From Amoebophrya sp. A120 (Eukaryota > Sar > Dinophyceae > Syndiniales > Amoebophryaceae), in the NCBI GenBank assembly GCA_905178155.1, contig CAJINV010000015.1:1542538-1606537 (forward strand): 64,000 nucleotides of DNA. Direction: 5' to 3'. Under the pieces are notes generated by a model that was not told the DNA's origin, made no database searches, and worked only from the letters and a program-made list of their open reading frames with translations. Both the position numbers and the translations under genes were made by a program. Positions 59,601-64,000 of the stretch are shown here, in pieces; positions within the stretch are counted from its first letter, which is position 1; each line of letters begins with the position of its first letter.

Positions 59601-60271
59601 CATGCAACAGAGTCACACCTGTCATGCCAGACAGCTCGGACGTCCTCTTTTCATGTGTGTCTTCCCTTGCAAGCCGCGCATGACAGGTTTTCTCTATCAT
59701 GTACAGCAAATTTGTCATGCTGTCAGCCAAAGAAAGTTATACTAACACAGTTTTTTTCTTGGATACCACCTCCACGACCAACAATATGAACCAAAATCTC
59801 TCCACCGGGATCGAGTCACACTTGCAAAACACAACCGCCTATCAAGTGCAAAAATGTCTGGGTCTGGAAGAATGCATGTTTGCCATGCTTGTCTGGCATG
59901 ACTCTTAAATCCGTCATGCACGTTACCCAAGTAGAGCTCCATTTTTCTGTGATGCAGAAACGCAGTTTGTCATCCAGAATAGCCAACACCTAGAAAGAAG
60001 CTCAGAAACTTGTCATGCTGAGTCAGCACTTGTGGCCTCATCATGAGACGCCACCCAGCATCACAAGTTTCCAGACCCAGACACTTTTGCAGTTGATGTC
60101 GTCTCCGACACCCGACCCGGGCCAAAGTGGGCCAGTTTTCTGCAGTTCGATTCCGCGCCGAGGAGAGGGGGATTGCAGCCCATGAATTTCGGCTTAGACG
60201 ACGAGGGAACGTTTTTGGCGGACGAGCCGTACCCGAGTCAGCTGATTCCGAAACCCGATTACTTTTTGTGA
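56700..60271 (+). CDS. PPP2C: PP2A catalytic subunit
   Basis: Serine/threonine phosphatase 2A catalytic chain, about 440 residues against 309 in the usual enzyme. About 47 extra Ser/Thr/Ala-rich residues precede DLDQWI. The metal and catalytic motifs are intact: GDIHGQ near 103, GDYVDRG near 130, RGNHES at 162-167, then [44 protein letters not shown] and [17 protein letters not shown] ~50-residue Ser/Thr/Asn-rich insertion separates [10 protein letters not shown] from [14 protein letters not shown]. The C-terminus IPKPDYFL keeps the methylation/regulatory tail found in PP2A but not PP4/PP6. GT-AG introns at 57430-57536 and 59017-59145; eight IEs (IE5, IE9, IE1, IE4, IE10, IE6, IE5, IE1) are removed in phase, each restoring conserved sequence or, in the insertion, an open frame. 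It would work with scaffold and B subunits, which are not in the window. Confidence 0.95.
57144..57352. mobile_element. Introner element, family IE5
   Basis: AAAAAAACTGTGTCAGTG and ACACAGTTTTTTTCTTGC ends, direct repeat TTCTG. Excision gives [20 protein letters not shown], the PP2A consensus. Confidence 0.95.
57588..57794. mobile_element. Introner element IE9 (single copy)
   Basis: Left TATCCGAAGAGAGAG with GAGGTGGATCTGTCATGC; right GCATGACAGACTCCACCTC and CTCCCATA. Short ACG at both sides. Excision gives [19 protein letters not shown]. Confidence 0.88.
57957..58239. mobile_element. Introner element, family IE1
   Basis: GTCTGGGTCTGG and CCAAACCCAGAC ends, direct repeat CGAAG. Excision gives [14 protein letters not shown] exactly. 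Confidence 0.96.
58310..58591. mobile_element. Introner element, family IE4
   Basis: CACGTCCCCGCCCCAGAG and CTCTGGTGTGGGGACG ends, direct repeat CCCGC. Excision gives [13 protein letters not shown] exactly. Confidence 0.96.
58675..58969. mobile_element. Introner element IE10 (single copy)
   Basis: Left TTATGGAACAGGAAAG and right CTTTTTCCTTTCCATAA are inverted. Flanks share only GC. Excision gives [15 protein letters not shown], the PP2A consensus. It lacks the clear common internal box and carries an internal hairpin (ACCGATTTCA / TGAAATCGGT) near 58812. Confidence 0.82.
59264..59498. mobile_element. Introner element, family IE6
   Basis: IE6 TIRs, direct repeat GGCGG. Excision gives [14 protein letters not shown]. 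Confidence 0.94.
59554..59765. mobile_element. Introner element, family IE5
   Basis: AAGAAAAAAACTGTGTAAA and AACACAGTTTTTTTCTTGG ends, direct repeat CCACC. Excision gives [13 protein letters not shown]. Confidence 0.94.
59840..60097. mobile_element. Introner element, family IE1, reversed copy
   Basis: IE1 TIRs; the interior is the reverse complement of the copies at 837, 13548, 23551 and 46111 with few differences. The direct repeat is not clear (GCC / GTC). Excision gives [17 protein letters not shown]. Confidence 0.9.
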
Positions 60272-61575
60272 TTTTGCACGAAAACGAACTGAGCTGAAGC
60301 TTCTGTAAGTAAGTGTGGTTCTGCTTTCTGCTGTGAATGCGTTTTGCCTCCATGGAAATGTTTGAGAAAGTCGTGAAAAAATGAATGATTTTGAAAGGTT
60401 GCACTTTCATCTTGACGCTGATTTTTCCTATTTGAAGCTGAGAATTATTCTATTCCTGGCAGCATTGGAGTGTGAATGAATGGTTTGTAAACTAGGAAAC
60501 GAAGATGGTTGTTGTGGCAAAGAACCTAAAACATTTCATAGAAAGAAAAGCAAAGTCTTTTCACTTTTTCCAATGCAAATTCACGTAGATGATGACGCCG
60601 AGTACTTACTTGTTGCTAAATTAATCCTCTGCACTAGCTCCGATGAATGTTGAAGTTGATGTACATACACGACACAAGAGTCTTTACTCTACTGTGGTCA
60701 CAACAACCGCCGCGGAAGTAGATGAAGACGAGTGCGAGTGGCTTCCGCAAGAGAAGACTGAAAATGTTACTGTCTAAACGCAAATTTTCTGCAGGCTCTG
60801 AAGGAAGATCATTTGATCTTTTTGGTTTTCATGTCCACTCTCCTGGCATGATGCTCCAGAGATCCTCCCCCTTTCCGTACTACAGGTAGGTTGCGGGGGT
60901 CCTGCCGGTCTGCAAAGAAACGGCAGCTGCAGCCCCGCCCGGATCTTGTCTTTGATGTTCTTTTTTTTGTAAGTGCCTCCAGTTCCAATTTCCAAGCACG
61001 ACCGTCGGCTCAATAAGCAGGACGACCGCTGTCGTCGTGATAGATCCATTCTTCTCGATCCTTGTACGTGCTAGTGCAGTGGCACTGGCAGCAAGTGCAG
61101 CAAAAGGCAAAAAATCTTGACTCACGACAAAATTTTACAGCGCGCGAAAAGAATAAGAAAGCCGAGAATTCGTTTCGCGTGCTTGAGTTCTGCGTTGCTT
61201 TTCCAGTTTCCCTTTTCTTTTTTGATTTTACAGCGACACCATGCTTTTCCATAGCTAGTCTCACGATTTCTAAATTAATTTTTCACCTAGCAATTTGTTC
61301 GCAATCTTCATCTTGATCTCGTAGTTTTCTGTGTTAATGAGTCGATCACAACTTGAAAGAAGAAAAACAATGACACAGCACCGTGCTATCGCAGCGGATG
61401 GTCGATTGTTTTCAATCCCACTATTGAATGGCGCAAATTGATCAGAGGAGTCGTTTCCGCAACGGCAGCCCCAAGCGGTGACGACCGACAAGAAGTAGAG
61501 TCCCCTCCTCGACGCCACGTGCATATTGCGGCGGCGAAAAGTTACTAGACTCCCGACCGTCACGACCTTTTCGAA
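60272..61575. other. Intergenic, no supported gene
   Basis: AT-rich DNA; no IE and no coding-like frame. The last ~100 bases are probably the leader of the gene at 61576. Confidence 0.5.
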
Positions 61576-64000
61576 ATGTACCAGTACCCGCAAAACCCCC
61601 ACGGCGGCCTAGCCGGTTTCCACCATATGGCCAACGCCAACCTTATCCCCGGTTCCGGCTTACAAATCCCGGCAGGCCAAGCACCACCCATGCCCGGGCA
61701 AGTCGTCCCGCCGCAATTACTGGGACGAGGAATGATCGGGGCCAACCTGGGCAGCAATCCTATGGTGCCACCGCCACCACCTCCAGCATCCGGCATGAAC
61801 TACCCCGACGTTGTCAGAACAGCTTCAAATGCCAACCAAACTTCTTACTCGTCCACATCCCAAACCCTCCTCACCCCTTCCCTGGCCCAAGCGACCGGCG
61901 TCGTGCAGAAACCGGCCCCGAACCTGACCGCCCGGTCGCAAGTCAGCTGCATCTACTGGTGCTACGGGCACTGTGTTCGCGGGGATTCCTGTCACTACAA
62001 GCACGACCCCAATCACTTCGAAATCTACAAGGGCCAGTATGAGAGTACACAACTCCCCCTCCCGCCCCTCATTTGTCATGCAGCACCCGACAACATCTAG
62101 TCGCTGCCCTGTGGCACTGTTTCCATGACAAATTCCGGAAGCCCAAACAGTACTACATCAGGTATATCAATTTGTCATGCATATGCTCCACGTGTGCTGG
62201 TGTTTGTATTGCTGTTCATGCCATACACATGAGGGGGACAGGGAGTTGTGCACTCTCATAGCCAGCCGCCGGGCTTGCCGCCCCCCTCCGGCGGCCCCCG
62301 CCCGCAAACCGGCATGCACGCGGCCGGGGCGGTGGCAGGAGCTGGTGGAACCACTGCGGGCGGGCTTAAACCAGGCTTGCTCCCTGCGGGCATGTATCAA
62401 CTGCAAAAATGTCTGGGTCTGGAAACTTGTAATGCTGCGTTGGGAATAGTGAATCAATGCTCTATAATGCGCAGGCAAGCATGAGAAATACAAATATCTG
62501 CGCTTCTTTATGACAGGCAAAAGGGTCTGTTCTTGGACACGCATCACAAACTTTTTGGTCATGCCAGACAAGCATGACAAAATCTCAAATCTTCCAGACC
62601 AAGACATTTTTGCATTTGATAGCATGGTCGCGGGACAACCGAATGATATCCGGAACGCGATCTCGGGCGCGGAGAAGGAACTGTCGACGAAGGTTTTGGC
62701 CAGCATAATACCCGGCTTTGCCGGATCCACAGGGACTGCTGCAGGGACCAACGGGAAGACATTAAACGGGGGCGACCAGCAAGTGGCCCTAGACGAAGCG
62801 GCACTGAATCCTCTGCTACTCGGGCAACAAATCCTGGTTAACGCAGCGGCGGTGGCGGCGACGAGTATAATAATGTGTTTTTGAGTGATCATCAACATCT
62901 GTTTCTGTAGGAATGCTTGGTCAACATCCGCTCGTCTAGTTTGGGCTTAGGGTTTAGGGTCACCAGAAAAAGAATTTCAAATCACAAAGACACACATCAT
63001 CACCCCCACCAGGTACGGCCCAGTTGACCGGTGGGCACCTCGGGCTCGCGACCGCGCCCATGAAACTCACCGATTTGAACAACATCGACTGTGGCCAGCA
63101 GCGGTACGTTGGCATTGTGAAGTCGTTTGACAAGTTGAAGCAACTCGGCTACCTGCAGGCGGACGTTTTATCTAATCGCTTCATCGGTTACGACACCCCA
63201 CAGAAAATGGAAGTGGCGGTTATGAAAGAGGATTTCCAGCGGCTGAACCTGTACGCGGGCTGCATCGTTTCCTTCCAACTCGCGATATTCGCGCCGGACC
63301 ACAACGGCAGCTTCCGCGGCAAGGAAGAGCTGGAAGAAGCGGCGGCGGTTGGGAGTAGTGCTGGGTTGAAAAAACTGCCCTCGGTCATGGAGCTCGGCGG
63401 GGAGAAGAAACCAATCGTATAAATGAAGATGGATTCTCATTCTTTACTTACACGGCTTTTTTTTTTGATTTGGTGTCAAGCTCATGCACTGTATTTGAAC
63501 CGTTTGAAATTGTTGATGAGGTAAATCAATCACTACATTCGATTTCGAAAGACGTTGTGCAAGAAAAGCAGGAGTGCAAAATAGCATCAATTTCATCAAC
63601 CTCAACTTTTATTCCAGGCCGAACAAGTCGAGCTGGTCGACCCGATGTTGTTCGTCCCGGGCATGCCGAAGGTCGTAGCCAAGAAAAAAACGAAGAAGAA
63701 CCGGCAAGCCCTGGACGAACTGGAAAAAAACCTGCCAAACGCGATCGACTTGGCGCAGATTCTGAAAGACGTGGAAAACGTGGCGGAATTGGTTGAAAGC
63801 GAGCTCTTTGTCGTGGAAAAAGAAATTTTAACCCGGGACTTAAAGAACCTCGAGGAGCTGAAACGTGAAGAGCGAAGGTCGTTGAAGAGAATGAGGCGGG
63901 AACTGAAAGAAAAGGCGAGCAAAGATACAACTGGAGGCCGCGGCGGTGACAAGGACAAGAACAAAGGAGCTGCTGATGATGACGACAAGAGACGGAGTAG
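61576..64000 (+). CDS. CCCH-finger and cold-shock-like protein (3' incomplete)
   Basis: ATG 61576 opens MYQYPQNPHGGLAGFHHMAN. A Pro/Gly-rich N-terminus leads to a CCCH finger at about 123-145 (SCIYWCYGHCVRGDSCHYKH, C-x7-C-x5-C-x3-H), closely like the finger of the gene at 6333. IE2 and IE1 elements follow, then a GT-AG intron (62865-63012). Residues about 305-365 look like a decayed cold-shock domain: QRYVGIVKSFDKLKQLGYLQ keeps the strand pattern, but RNP1 GFGF is replaced by LGYL. A TAA at 63420 lies within GTATAA. I prefer a GT-AG intron (63417-63617) that joins GGEKKPI to AEQVELVDPMLFVPGMPKV in phase; the protein then continues as a basic coiled-coil-like stretch (LKNLEELKREERRSLKRMRR) past the window edge. 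The alternative is a stop at 63422 and a separate gene. An RNA-binding role is likely. Confidence 0.78.
62038..62260. mobile_element. Introner element, family IE2
   Basis: ACTCCCCCTCCCGCCCCTCA near the left and ATGAGGGGGACAGGGAGT at the right, direct repeat GCCAG. Excision gives EIYKGQPPGLPPP. Confidence 0.94.
62395..62621. mobile_element. Introner element, family IE1, reversed subtype
   Basis: GTCTGGGTCTGG and CCAGACCAAGAC ends, direct repeat GCATG. Interior is a shortened reverse complement of 8369. Excision gives LPAGMVAGQPND. Confidence 0.93.

Noticed and set aside
837-62621. CRISPR-like regularly recurring short repeats
   Set aside because: The recurring motifs are IE termini and subterminal boxes in eukaryotic introns; spacing is irregular and the context is coding.
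62946-62960. TTTAGGG telomere-like repeats
   Set aside because: Only about two units inside a GT-AG intron; too short to mean an interstitial telomere.
63420-63422. TAA as the end of the CCCH/cold-shock-like gene
   Set aside because: It falls in a GTATAA donor; splicing 63417-63617 joins two coding exons in phase. Kept as the alternative in the gene entry.
1-64000. tRNA, rRNA, spliced-leader or snRNA genes
   Set aside because: None recognised by eye on either strand. A covariance-model scan would be decisive.

Overview
This window is nuclear DNA of a protist, most likely a parasitic dinoflagellate of the Amoebophrya (Syndiniales) type. Three things point there. Every gene I can support lies on the + strand, as in dinoflagellate unidirectional gene arrays. 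The coding sequence is packed with about 60 short introner-like elements (IEs). Most of those IEs are spliced as introns without GT-AG borders. IE-rich genomes with non-canonical introns are known from Amoebophrya, but the species call is inference. No tRNA, rRNA, CRISPR array or prokaryotic feature was seen.

Layout. 1-450 holds a degenerate ~27-bp tandem repeat. ~576-1521 is the 3' part of an unknown gene. 3477-4119 is a small secreted or membrane Cys-rich gene. 6333-14807 encodes a large RNA-binding protein (cold-shock domain, WW, RRM, CCCH finger). 17018-20950 encodes a Gly/Met-rich cold-shock protein. 22312-25083 is an unknown gene. 25479-25696 is a possible tiny two-exon gene. 26405-28319 is a divergent protein-kinase C-lobe. 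29510-35916 encodes a single-pass membrane protein with PAN/apple-like Cys modules. 36829-40991 encodes a secretory-type protein with a C-terminal J-like domain. 41715-47929 encodes an ALG6-type dolichyl-P-Glc glucosyltransferase with a ~415-residue N-terminal extension. 48971-56073 encodes a ~2,100-residue disordered, charged protein. 56700-60271 encodes the PP2A catalytic subunit. 61576 to the right edge encodes a CCCH plus cold-shock-like protein. The stretches between genes are AT-richer, with a few dispersed repeats.

Introner elements. Each begins TAT and ends ATA, is 150-410 bp long, carries terminal inverted repeats (TIRs), and sits between short direct repeats (usually 5 bp). I sort them by TIR into ten families. 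IE1 has GTCTGGGTCTGG; IE2 has ACTCCCCCTCCCCCTCAT; IE3 has AATCCCCCCTCCCCATAT; IE4 has AAACGTCCCCACCCCAGA; IE5 has AAGAAAAAACTGTTTCAC; IE6 has TTCTCAACTGTTACAT; IE7 has TGCAAAAGTAT. IE8, IE9 and IE10 are each seen once. Just inside the TIR nearly all families share a box close to TTTGT(C/G/A)ATGC. Removing the element plus one copy of the direct repeat restores the reading frame. In the two genes where the protein is known (PP2A and ALG6) it restores the conserved residues exactly. With this rule the gene models at 6333, 17018, 29510, 36829, 41715, 48971 and 56700 come out as whole numbers of codons.

Three genes (6333, 17018, 61576) form an RNA-binding set sharing cold-shock and/or CCCH modules and Gly/Met/Pro-rich linkers. 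The others are unrelated housekeeping, secretory or membrane genes. No operon-like functional grouping is evident beyond common orientation. Coordinates of IE ends may be off by 1-3 bases where the direct repeat makes the cut ambiguous.
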